From Nocardioides sp. (GTDB taxonomy: Bacteria; Actinomycetota; Actinomycetes; Propionibacteriales; Nocardioidaceae), in contig NZ_JASBRN010000057.1 of the NCBI RefSeq assembly GCF_030149505.1, positions 1 through 64,000 of the forward strand: 64,000 nt of DNA, given 5' to 3'. Of the stretch, positions 55,425 through 64,000 are shown one piece after another. Numbering within the stretch: position 1 is the stretch's first letter; each line of letters begins with the position of its first letter. The position numbers and the translations under genes are program-made. Under the pieces are notes generated by a model. That model made no database searches. It had not been told where the DNA came from and was given only the letters and a program-made list of their open reading frames with translations.

Positions 55425-58223
55425 ATGGCCACCGCGGTCACCTCCCTGCCCGCGCCCGCAGCCCCCGCCCTGGGCCTGCGGGTTGCCGTGCTGCTGCTGG
55501 CGACGACGTACGTCGTGGCGACCGTGTCGGTGGCCTGGCGCCCCGCGGACAACCCGGTCGCCGGCTGGTGGCCGGCGGCAGGGCTGGCGGTGGCCCTGGT
55601 GGCGCTGGCGCGCCCCGGCGCGGGTCGGCTGGCCGCGGTGGCGGCGGGCATCGCGGTCACGACGGGCCTGGCGAACCTCACCGGCGGCCGCACCCTGGAC
55701 GTCTCCGCCGCCTTCGGCGCGGTGAACGCGGCCGAGGCGGTGGTGGCAGGCCTGGTGCTGCGCGCCCGACCGACGCCCGGACCACCGGTGCTCGTGAGGC
55801 TGCCGGACTTCGTGCGGCTCCTGGTCGCGGCCGCGCTCGGCGGCCTCGTCATCGCCGTGGGCAGCGGCACCGTGGTGTGGGCGATGCTCGACGGAGGCTT
55901 CCTCGCGACCGCCCGGACCACCTTCCCGGCGCACGCTGCCGCGATCCTCGTGGTGCTCCCGCTCGCGCTCACCTGGCGCCTGCGCGGGGGCCCGGTCGTC
56001 GACCGGCGCGAGCTCGCTGCGCAGGTGACGCTCCTCGTGGTGTCGGTCGGCCTCGTCTTCATGCCGGCACAGGAGCTGGCGTTGACCTTCGTCCCCCTGA
56101 CCTTGCTGGTGTGGGCTGCGCTGCGCTTCGACCTGCGGGTCGTCTCCGTGCAGCTGGCGGGCTTCGCCGCGGCCACCACCTCCTTCAACGCCCTGGGCTG
56201 GGGCCCCTTCGCCGCCGAGATCGACGAGGGGTTCACGAGCCAGGTCGGTGCGGCGTCGCTGTGCCAGCTCTACGTCGTCTGCGCCGCCCTGCTGACCGTC
56301 CCGCTGGCCCTGCTGCTGGCCGAGCGCAACCGGCTGGCGGTCCAGGCCAGCGCCGAGGAGGTGCTCTTCCGGCGCAACTTCACCGACTCCCTGCTCGGCC
56401 AGCTGCTGCTGCGGCTGGAGGGCGGGGCACTGCGCGTCGTGGACGCCAACGACACCGCCGCGGACGTCCTCGGCCGCCCGCACGGCTCGCTGCTCGGCCT
56501 GGGGTTGGGCGACCTGCTGGCCACGCCGCCCGAGCTCGACGTGCGCACCGCCGCCGGGCAGTCGTGGCGTGGGCGGGTCAGCGTCCGCGGCGCCGCCTCC
56601 ACCCGGGTCGAGGTCGCGCTCAGCCGGCTCTCCCACGGCGACGACGACGACCGCCGGGTCGTGTGGTCGGCCCAGCTGCTCGACGTCTCCGCCGAGCACG
56701 TGGCACGCCAGCGGCTCGAGGCGGCCGAGCGGCTCACCTCCGCGACCCTCGACACGACCGCCGCGATCATCCTCGTCACCGACCTGGAGGGCCGGATCGT
56801 GCGCGTCAACGCCGCGACCACCGGGCTCACCGGCTGGACCGAGGCGGACCTGGTCGGACGCACCATCGCCGAGACCAGCCTGGTGGCCAGCGCCCCCGAC
56901 CTCGACGCCTTGTTCCTCTGGCCCAACCGGTCGGGCCAGCCGGTGGTCCGCGAGGCCGACGCGACGACCCGCGACGGATCCACGCTGCGGGTGCTGTGGA
57001 GCAACAACATGGTGCGCGACGAGCAGGACCTGCCGGCGTACGCCGTGCTCACCGGCATCGACGTCACCACCGAGCGCGCGAGCGCCGGCCTCGTCTCCCA
57101 CCTGATGCGGGCCGCGATCACGACCGCGATCATCGGTGTCGACGACCACGGGCGGATCACCGTGTTCAACGCCGGCGCCGAGCTGATGCTCGACCACGAC
57201 GCGGGCCGCCAGGTCGGGCAGCGCTTCCTCGACCTGCTCGACCCCGACCAGGTCTCCGAGCGGCTCGGCAGCCGGGACCCGGACGAGGCCTTCGCGACGC
57301 TGGTGCGGGGCATCGGCTCGGGCGAGCTGCCCGCCCGGGACTGGCTGTGGGTGGCCCGGGACGGCAGCCGCCGGGTCGTCTCGATGTCCCTGAGCGCCAC
57401 CGCCGGCGGCGTGACCCCGCACGTGGGCTTCCTCTGCGTGGGCCGCGACGTCACCGAGCAGCGCCAGGGCCAGGACATGCTGGTGGCGGCGCTGGAGAAG
57501 GAGCGGACCGCCGTCGAGCGGCTGCGGGCCCTGGACGAGGCGAAGAACGAGTTCGTCTCGACGGTCTCCCACGAGCTGCGCACGCCCGTGACCAGCATCG
57601 TGGGCTACACCGAGATGCTCCAGGACGGCACCGTCGTGGACCCCCTGCCCGACCAGCTCCCGCTGTTCGACACCATCGCGCGCAACGGCCAGCGTCTGAT
57701 CGTGCTCTGCAACGACCTGCTGACCCTGGCCGGCCTGGACTCGGAGTCGATCACCTGGGAGGCCGAGCAGGTCGACCTCGGCGAGGTGCTGGGCGCCGTC
57801 GAAGAGTCGGTGGCGCCGCTGCTGGCCGACCGCCACCTCGAGGTCCTGGTCGAGCGGCCCGACTCCCCCGCCGTGGTCGTCGGCGACCCCGCGCAGCTGG
57901 AGCGGGTCGTGCTCAACCTGGTCACCAACGCCATCAAGTTCACCGAGGACGGCGGCGTGGTCCGCGCCCGCGTCGAGGTCTCCGGCGACGAGGTCGTCCT
58001 GACCGTGACCGACACCGGCATCGGCATCCCGACCGAGGAGCAGGACAACCTGTTCCAGAAGTTCTTCCGCTCCTCGACCGCGCAGAAGGAGGCGATCCAG
58101 GGCACCGGTCTCGGGCTGTCGATCGTCTCGGCGATCGTCTCGGCCCACGGCGGCACGATCCGGGTGCGCTCAGCGCACCTGGAGGGCGCGACCTTCACGG
58201 TGCGGCTGCCGGTCAAGTACTGA
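55425..58223 (+). CDS. MASE1-PAS multi-sensor histidine kinase
   Basis: A 932-aa sensor. Residues about 20-300 form a MASE1-like integral membrane sensor of roughly eight helices (PVAGWWPAAGLAVALVALA, AAILVVLPLALTW, LTFVPLTLLVWAAL). Three PAS-like domains follow (about 315-430, 445-560, 570-680; ILVTDLEGRIVRVNAA, IIGVDDHGRITVFNAG). The catalytic part has His716 ([14 protein letters not shown]), NLVTNAIKFTEDG, DTGIGIP and GTGLGLSI. There is no receiver domain. ATG 55425 is 6 nt after GAGAAT, again leaderless-like. The giant ORF-track version from 53751 is an extension through recO and the hydrolase. Confidence 0.9.
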   Translation: MATAVTSLPAPAAPALGLRVAVLLLATTYVVATVSVAWRPADNPVAGWWPAAGLAVALVALARPGAGRLAAVAAGIAVTTGLANLTGGRTLDVSAAFGAVNAAEAVVAGLVLRARPTPGPPVLVRLPDFVRLLVAAALGGLVIAVGSGTVVWAMLDGGFLATARTTFPAHAAAILVVLPLALTWRLRGGPVVDRRELAAQVTLLVVSVGLVFMPAQELALTFVPLTLLVWAALRFDLRVVSVQLAGFAAATTSFNALGWGPFAAEIDEGFTSQVGAASLCQLYVVCAALLTVPLALLLAERNRLAVQASAEEVLFRRNFTDSLLGQLLLRLEGGALRVVDANDTAADVLGRPHGSLLGLGLGDLLATPPELDVRTAAGQSWRGRVSVRGAASTRVEVALSRLSHGDDDDRRVVWSAQLLDVSAEHVARQRLEAAERLTSATLDTTAAIILVTDLEGRIVRVNAATTGLTGWTEADLVGRTIAETSLVASAPDLDALFLWPNRSGQPVVREADATTRDGSTLRVLWSNNMVRDEQDLPAYAVLTGIDVTTERASAGLVSHLMRAAITTAIIGVDDHGRITVFNAGAELMLDHDAGRQVGQRFLDLLDPDQVSERLGSRDPDEAFATLVRGIGSGELPARDWLWVARDGSRRVVSMSLSATAGGVTPHVGFLCVGRDVTEQRQGQDMLVAALEKERTAVERLRALDEAKNEFVSTVSHELRTPVTSIVGYTEMLQDGTVVDPLPDQLPLFDTIARNGQRLIVLCNDLLTLAGLDSESITWEAEQVDLGEVLGAVEESVAPLLADRHLEVLVERPDSPAVVVGDPAQLERVVLNLVTNAIKFTEDGGVVRARVEVSGDEVVLTVTDTGIGIPTEEQDNLFQKFFRSSTAQKEAIQGTGLGLSIVSAIVSAHGGTIRVRSAHLEGATFTVRLPVKY

Positions 58224-58244
58224 CGCGCAGCCGCACCGTGGCGC

Positions 58245-60093
<1,849 letters not shown>

Positions 60094-60201
60094 GACCCGG
60101 TCACCATACCCTGCACGGCCCCGACGTGCGCCCCGGACGGCCGGACGACCACCACGCGGGCGACTCTGGTCCGAAATCACCCCGCAGGGTGAGGCGAGAT
60201 C

Positions 60202-60231
60202 TTGAGCGGTGCCTTGCGCCCCCAGTATTTT
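60202..60231 (+). promoter_or_regulatory. Promoter of the NarL-type regulator
   Basis: -35 TTGAGC (60202-60207) and -10 TATTTT (60226-60231) with 18-nt spacing. The ATG is 6 nt after the -10. The ORF-track TTG start coincides with the -35 and is excluded. Confidence 0.6.
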
Positions 60232-60237
60232 CGCCAC

Positions 60238-60855
60238 ATGCCTCCCTCGTCCGTGCGTCCGGTGCGGCTGGGCGTCCTCGACGAGAGCGAGCTGGTGACC
60301 CAGGGCCTCGCCGGGATGCTCCGGCCCCACGCGGCCCGGGTGTCCCTGCGCCCCCTGCGCAGCAGCGCCGGGCACGTGCCCGACACCACCGGGCTGGACG
60401 TCGTCCTCTGCGACCCGTTCGCCGGTCAGGACGTGCAGGAACGGCTGGGTCGCCTCCCCGCACTGGCGCCGGCGAAGGTGCTGGTCTACACCTGGCACGA
60501 CCACCCGCACCGTCGCCGGCGAGCGCTGGAGGCGGGCGCCGACGGCTACCTGGTCAAGGACGCCCCCGGCCAGGAGCTGGTCGCGGCCATCGATGCGCTG
60601 CTGCGCGGTGACCGGCCCTCCCTGCCCGCCGGCACCGCCGGCGAGCAGGACCACGACTTCCCCGGTCTCTCCCAGCGGGAGTCCGAGGTGCTGGTGCTGA
60701 TCGGTCGCGGCTTGTCCAACCAGGAGATCGCCGAGCGCCTCTACGTCTCGGTCAACTCCGTGAAGACCTACGTGCGCCAGGTGTACGCCAAGACCGGGGT
60801 GACCCGGCGCACCCAGGCCGTCGCCTGGGCCCACGAGCACGGCTGGACCGAGTAG
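60238..60855 (+). CDS. NarL/FixJ-family response regulator
   Basis: A 205-aa regulator. The receiver domain (about 8-120) has the phospho-acceptor Asp in VVLCDPF and the conserved Lys in GYLVKDAPG; the first acidic pocket is DES. The C-terminal LuxR-type HTH (about 140-200) has LSQRESEVLVLIGRGLSNQEIAERLYVS and VKTYVRQVYAKTG. There is no adjacent kinase gene of the usual HisKA_3 type, so it is an orphan. It is divergent from the leuA leader. Confidence 0.87.
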   Translation: MPPSSVRPVRLGVLDESELVTQGLAGMLRPHAARVSLRPLRSSAGHVPDTTGLDVVLCDPFAGQDVQERLGRLPALAPAKVLVYTWHDHPHRRRRALEAGADGYLVKDAPGQELVAAIDALLRGDRPSLPAGTAGEQDHDFPGLSQRESEVLVLIGRGLSNQEIAERLYVSVNSVKTYVRQVYAKTGVTRRTQAVAWAHEHGWTE

Positions 60856-60894
60856 CCGACCGGTCGCGTCCCCCGAGACGCCTCGGGAGCGTCC

Positions 60895-60900
60895 TAGGGT
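60895..60900 (+). promoter_or_regulatory. -10 element of the flavodoxin-like gene
   Basis: TAGGGT, 7 nt before the ATG at 60908; leaderless arrangement. Confidence 0.45.
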
Positions 60901-60907
60901 CGGGCAC

Positions 60908-61393
60908 ATGGCCCGGCTGCTGCTCGTCCACCACTCCCCCACCCCCACGCTGGCGCAGCTGGGCGCCGACCTGCTGGCCGGAACGCAAGACGAGGCGATC
61001 ACCGGCGTCGAGGTGCTGGTCCGCCCGGCCCTGGAGGCCAGCGCCGAGGACGTCCTCGCGGCCGACGGCTACCTGCTCCTCACCCCCGCCAACTTCGGCT
61101 ACATGTCCGGGGCCCTGAAGCACTTCTTCGACTCCCTCTTCCTGCACGTCGGTGGTGCGCTCGCGGACGACGGCTCAGGGGTGACCGCCGGGGGCGGGCG
61201 CCGCCCGTTCGGGCTCGCGGTCCACGGCCGCTACGACACGACCGGCGCCGTCCGCTCGGTGCTCGCGATCACCGGCGCGCTGCCCTGGCAGCAGGCCGCT
61301 CCGGTCCTGGAGGTGCTCGGCGACCCGGACGAGGAGGCGCGCGCGGCGGCGTACGAGCTGGGCGGGACGCTGGCGGCGCTGCTGTCCTCCTGA
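60908..61393 (+). CDS. Flavodoxin-like NAD(P)H-dependent reductase
   Basis: A 161-aa flavodoxin-fold protein. The FMN phosphate loop is HHSPTPTLAQL, and LLLTPANFGYMSGALKHFFD is the FMN-ring segment typical of NADPH-dependent FMN reductases. The rest (FGLAVHGRYDTTGAV, AAAYELGGTLAALL) completes the fold. It probably reduces quinones, flavins or similar acceptors in the cytoplasm. A 75-nt gap with a TAGCCT (61432-61437) separates it from the next gene. Confidence 0.82.
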   Translation: MARLLLVHHSPTPTLAQLGADLLAGTQDEAITGVEVLVRPALEASAEDVLAADGYLLLTPANFGYMSGALKHFFDSLFLHVGGALADDGSGVTAGGGRRPFGLAVHGRYDTTGAVRSVLAITGALPWQQAAPVLEVLGDPDEEARAAAYELGGTLAALLSS

Positions 61394-61468
61394 GCGCACG
61401 TCCTGGCCCCGCGGTCGTCGGGGGCGACGGGTAGCCTCCTCCCCGTCCCCACGACCCTGGAGCCCGAG

Positions 61469-62278
61469 GTGCCGTTGAACTCCCGAGCCGTCCGCGGCCA
61501 CGCTCCCGCGCTGCGGCTCGGCGGACTGGCCCTGCTGCTGGGTCTCCTGGCGGCCTGCGGCGAGGACGAGTCCGGGACGGCGAGCACCGAGCCCCCCGAG
61601 GTCGGCGCCTGCCGGCTGCTCGACGCCGAGGACGTCGCCCTGCCCTCCGACGACTCCCCCGTCGTGGACTGCGCCGAGCGGCACACCGCCGAGACCTTCG
61701 AGGTCCGGGAGCTCCCGGAGGAGCTGCACGACCTCGAGGCCGACGACCCGCAGATCGGGGCGCACGTCTACAAGACCTGCGCCCCCGCGTTCGCCTCCTT
61801 CCTCCGCGCCGACGAGTCGGCGGTCATGCGGACCGTCGTCTCCTGGGCCTGGTTCGCCCCGGAGGAGGCCGCCTGGGAGGCCGGGGCCCGCTGGTTCCGC
61901 TGCGACGTCGTCGGGGGCGGACCGCAGCTGACCGAGTACCGCGCTCTCCCGGAGACCGCCCAGGGGCTGCTCGAGGGCCTGCCGCCGGACCAGTGGATGG
62001 TCTGCGCCAACGGCCGCACCGTCAACGGCTCCCCCAAGGTGCCGTGCTCGGAGCCGCACACCTGGCGCGCGGTCACCACGATCAAGGTGGGCGAGCCGGC
62101 CGAGGACTACCCCGGTGACCGGATCGTCGAGGTCACCACCCGCGACTTCTGCTCCGACTCCGTCGGCGCCTGGCTGGGCTACCCGGACTCCTACGAGTTC
62201 GGCTACACGTGGTTCAAGCAGGCCGAGTGGGAGGTCGGCAACCGGAGGTCGGTGTGCTGGGCGCGCACCCAGCAGTGA
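61469..62278 (+). CDS. Septum-formation family lipoprotein (first copy)
   Basis: A 269-aa secreted protein. A hydrophobic signal ending LLGLLAACGED is a lipobox. The mature part has two repeats of the septum-formation fold with paired cysteines (VGACRLLD, VDCAERHTAETFEV; WMVCANG, VPCSEPHTWRAVTT) and ends FGYTWFKQAEWEVGNRRSVCW. Proteins with this domain are found in actinobacterial envelopes; a direct role in septation is not proven. GTG 61469 has GGAG 7 nt upstream. It overlaps the second copy. Confidence 0.8.
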   Translation: MPLNSRAVRGHAPALRLGGLALLLGLLAACGEDESGTASTEPPEVGACRLLDAEDVALPSDDSPVVDCAERHTAETFEVRELPEELHDLEADDPQIGAHVYKTCAPAFASFLRADESAVMRTVVSWAWFAPEEAAWEAGARWFRCDVVGGGPQLTEYRALPETAQGLLEGLPPDQWMVCANGRTVNGSPKVPCSEPHTWRAVTTIKVGEPAEDYPGDRIVEVTTRDFCSDSVGAWLGYPDSYEFGYTWFKQAEWEVGNRRSVCWARTQQ

Positions 62279-63171
62279 CGGCAGCGCTGAGGGCGCGCGC
62301 GGTCGGCCTGGTGCTGCTGGTCCCGCTGGTGCTGGCCGGCTGCTCGGACGCCGCGCAGGAGCCGGGGTCCAGGGCGGGCGACGTGACCGCGGACGCCGCC
62401 GGCCAGGAGGCCGCACCGGACGCGGCGGCTGCGGACGGGTCGCGCGTCGCCGGGCCGCAGCGGCCCGCACCCCCGCCGGAGCGCGGGTGCTACGACCTCG
62501 ACCTCGACGCGGCGCTCGCCGCCACCGACGACAGCCCCACCCGTCCCTGCGCCTCCCCGCACACCGCGCGCACGTTCCTCGTGGGGCGGCTGGACCGGGC
62601 GGTGGACGGCCACCTGCTGGCAGTCGACTCCGACCGGGTCCGCTCCCAGGTGGCCACGCAGTGTCCCGCGGCGTTGCCGGGCTTCCTGGGGGGAGGCGAG
62701 GACGGCTGGCGGCTGAGCGTCCTGCGCGCGGTGTGGTTCACCCCGACGCTGCCCGAGGCCGACGCCGGCGCCTCGTGGTTCCGCTGTGACGTGGTGGCGC
62801 CGGACGGTCGGGGCGGTCTGCTGCCCCTGGCCGGGCGGCTCGAGGGGGTCCTCGCCACGGTGACCGGCCGGGACCGCTGGGGCCTGTGCGCCACCGGAGC
62901 CCCCGACGACCGGGACGCCCGGCGGGTGGCGTGCGCGGAGCAGCACAGCTGGCGCGCGGTGTCGGTGGTCGAGCTGGCCGGCACCGGCGCAGCCGGCGAG
63001 GACTACCCCGGCGAGCAGGCCGCGCGGGAGCGGGGGCAGGAGCCCTGCGAGCAGGTCGGTCGCGACCGCGCCACGGACTCGCTGCAGTTCACCTGGGGCT
63101 ACGAGTGGCCCAGTGCCGAGCAGTGGGCCGCCGGCCAGCGCTTCGGGCGCTGCTGGTTGCCGGTCACCTGA
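62254..63171 (+). CDS. Septum-formation family lipoprotein (second copy)
   Basis: A 305-aa paralogue of the preceding gene. The lipobox is VLAGCSDA, followed by an Ala/Asp/Gly-rich spacer. Corresponding motifs are GCYDLD, PCASPHTARTFLVG, GASWFRCDVV, WGLCATG, VACAEQHSWRAVSVV, EDYPGEQ and FTWGYEWPSAEQW...RCWL. GTG 62254 is used because GGAGG lies 5 nt upstream; GTG 62275, which overlaps the previous stop as GTGA, is an alternative that also gives a good signal peptide. Co-transcribed with the first copy. Confidence 0.78.
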   Translation: MLGAHPAVTAALRARAVGLVLLVPLVLAGCSDAAQEPGSRAGDVTADAAGQEAAPDAAAADGSRVAGPQRPAPPPERGCYDLDLDAALAATDDSPTRPCASPHTARTFLVGRLDRAVDGHLLAVDSDRVRSQVATQCPAALPGFLGGGEDGWRLSVLRAVWFTPTLPEADAGASWFRCDVVAPDGRGGLLPLAGRLEGVLATVTGRDRWGLCATGAPDDRDARRVACAEQHSWRAVSVVELAGTGAAGEDYPGEQAARERGQEPCEQVGRDRATDSLQFTWGYEWPSAEQWAAGQRFGRCWLPVT

Positions 63172-63193
63172 CCGGGCGCGACCGGCGCTCGGG

Positions 63194-64000
63194 CTAGAAG
63201 CCGAGCTTGCGCAGCTGGCGCGGGTCGCGCTGCCAGTCCTTGGCGACCTTGACGTGCAGGTCGAGGTAGACCGGCGTGCCCAGCATCGCCTCGATCTGCT
63301 TGCGCGCCACCGTGCCGACCTGGCGCAGCCGGGCCCCCTTGTGGCCGATCATGATCCCCTTCTGGGAGTCGCGCTCGACATAGAGGTTGGCGTGGATGTC
63401 GAGCAGCGGCTTGTCCTCCGAACGGCCCTCGCGCAGACCCATCTCCTCGACCACGACGGCGATGGAGTGCGGGAGCTCGTCGCGCACGCCGTCGAGAGCG
63501 GCCTCGCGGATCAGCTCGGCGGCCAGGATCTCCTCGGGGCTGTCGGTGAGCTCACCCTCGGGGTAGAGCTGCGGCCCCTCCGGGAGCATCCCGACGAGCA
63601 GGTCGGCCAGCAGGTCCACCTGGTCACCGGCCTTGGCCGAGACGGGGACGATCTCGGCCCAGTCGGTACCCGTCTCCACGCCGAGCTGCTGGATGTCCAG
63701 CAGGTGCTGGCCGATCCGCTCGGGAGAGGCGAGGTCGGTCTTGGTGGCCACGGCGATCTTCGTCGTACGCCGCACCTTGGCCAGCTCCCCGACGATGAAC
63801 CGGTCGCCGGGGCCGATCTTCTCGTTGCTGGGGAAGCAGACCGCCACGACGTCGACCTCCGCCCAGGTCGTGGTGACCAGGTCGTTGAGCCGCTCGCCGA
63901 GGAGCGTGCGGGGGCGGTGCAGGCCGGGGGTGTCCACGAGGATCAGCTGGGCGTCGGGGCGGTGCACGATGCCGCGCACGACGGTGCGGGTGGTCTGCGG
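63194..64000 (-). CDS. era: GTPase Era (partial, N-terminus outside the window)
   Basis: The minus-strand frame stays open to the window edge, and the last codons read PQTTRTVVRGIVHRP, the Era switch I region. The P-loop must therefore lie to the right. Visible are G3 DTPGLHRP, G4 as TKTD, G5 VSAKAG, and the C-terminal KH domain GIMIGHKGARLRQVG that binds the 3' end of 16S rRNA during 30S assembly. The apparent start at 63979 is not real. The stop is 22 nt from the convergent lipoprotein gene. Confidence 0.95.
   Translation of the reverse strand, partial: PQTTRTVVRGIVHRPDAQLILVDTPGLHRPRTLLGERLNDLVTTTWAEVDVVAVCFPSNEKIGPGDRFIVGELAKVRRTTKIAVATKTDLASPERIGQHLLDIQQLGVETGTDWAEIVPVSAKAGDQVDLLADLLVGMLPEGPQLYPEGELTDSPEEILAAELIREAALDGVRDELPHSIAVVVEEMGLREGRSEDKPLLDIHANLYVERDSQKGIMIGHKGARLRQVGTVARKQIEAMLGTPVYLDLHVKVAKDWQRDPRQLRKLGF

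Noticed and set aside
55377-58148. 923-aa minus-strand ORF opposite the MASE1 kinase
   Set aside because: Antisense shadow; the plus strand encodes a complete histidine kinase with all catalytic boxes.

Overview
The window is very GC-rich and gene-dense. It has GTG starts, 4-nt ATGA/GTGA gene overlaps, an actinobacterial pre-rRNA leader, an aerobic CobN-type cobalamin pathway, an LCP-family enzyme, a one-protein glycyl-tRNA synthetase and an era/leuA/recO/uppS neighbourhood. Together these indicate a high-GC actinomycete. The family Nocardioidaceae is my best guess from general resemblance; no database search was possible.

Layout. The left edge (1-306) is the promoter and leader of an rRNA operon read leftwards; the 16S gene starts at the window border. 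Next come an FMN alpha-hydroxy-acid oxidase with tyrS, then a Ser/Thr kinase, a large hybrid histidine kinase, an LCP enzyme, a small sulfotransferase-like protein, a secreted penicillin-acylase-family protein and a CAU-anticodon tRNA (0.5-13.7 kb).

From 14.1 to 36.3 kb lies an almost uninterrupted cobalamin supercluster. It has four parts: cobG-cobH-cobIJ-cobM (minus), cobN-cobF-cobQ-cobK (plus), chlID-cobA-cobO-cobBC-cobD (minus) and solitary cobL. It also has a phosphatase, the CbtB/CbtA cobalt-uptake pair and an unusual CbiX-like/[2Fe-2S] fusion protein. Five separate cobalamin riboswitches read out of this region. The enzymes cover uroporphyrinogen III methylation, the oxygen-dependent corrin ring route, late cobalt insertion (CobN plus a fused ChlI-ChlD), amidation, adenosylation and aminopropanol attachment. 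Genes for nucleotide-loop assembly (cobP/cobU, cobS, cobT) are not in the window. A tRNA gene lies just outside each end of the cluster (CAU tRNA left, tRNA-Asn right).

The right part (36.6-64 kb) is housekeeping and envelope: dnaG, a D-2-hydroxyacid dehydrogenase, dgt, an SH3-domain secreted protein, dus, an IMPase-like protein, a lipoprotein, glyS and a small monooxygenase-like protein. It continues with a Zur-type znuACB zinc importer, a secreted hydrolase, uppS, a PAS histidine kinase, recO, a hydrolase, a MASE1-PAS histidine kinase, leuA with a leucine leader peptide, a NarL-type regulator, a flavodoxin-like reductase, two tandem septum-formation-family lipoproteins, and era running off the right edge.

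A recurring feature is a TANNNT -10 hexamer 6-8 nt upstream of the start codon, which points to many leaderless mRNAs. The most interesting observations are the five-riboswitch B12 regulon, the CbiX-like/ferredoxin fusion with its own riboswitch, the CobB-CobC fusion, the short CobG without an obvious Fe-S motif, the leuA attenuator and a possible frameshift in a DUF3072 gene.
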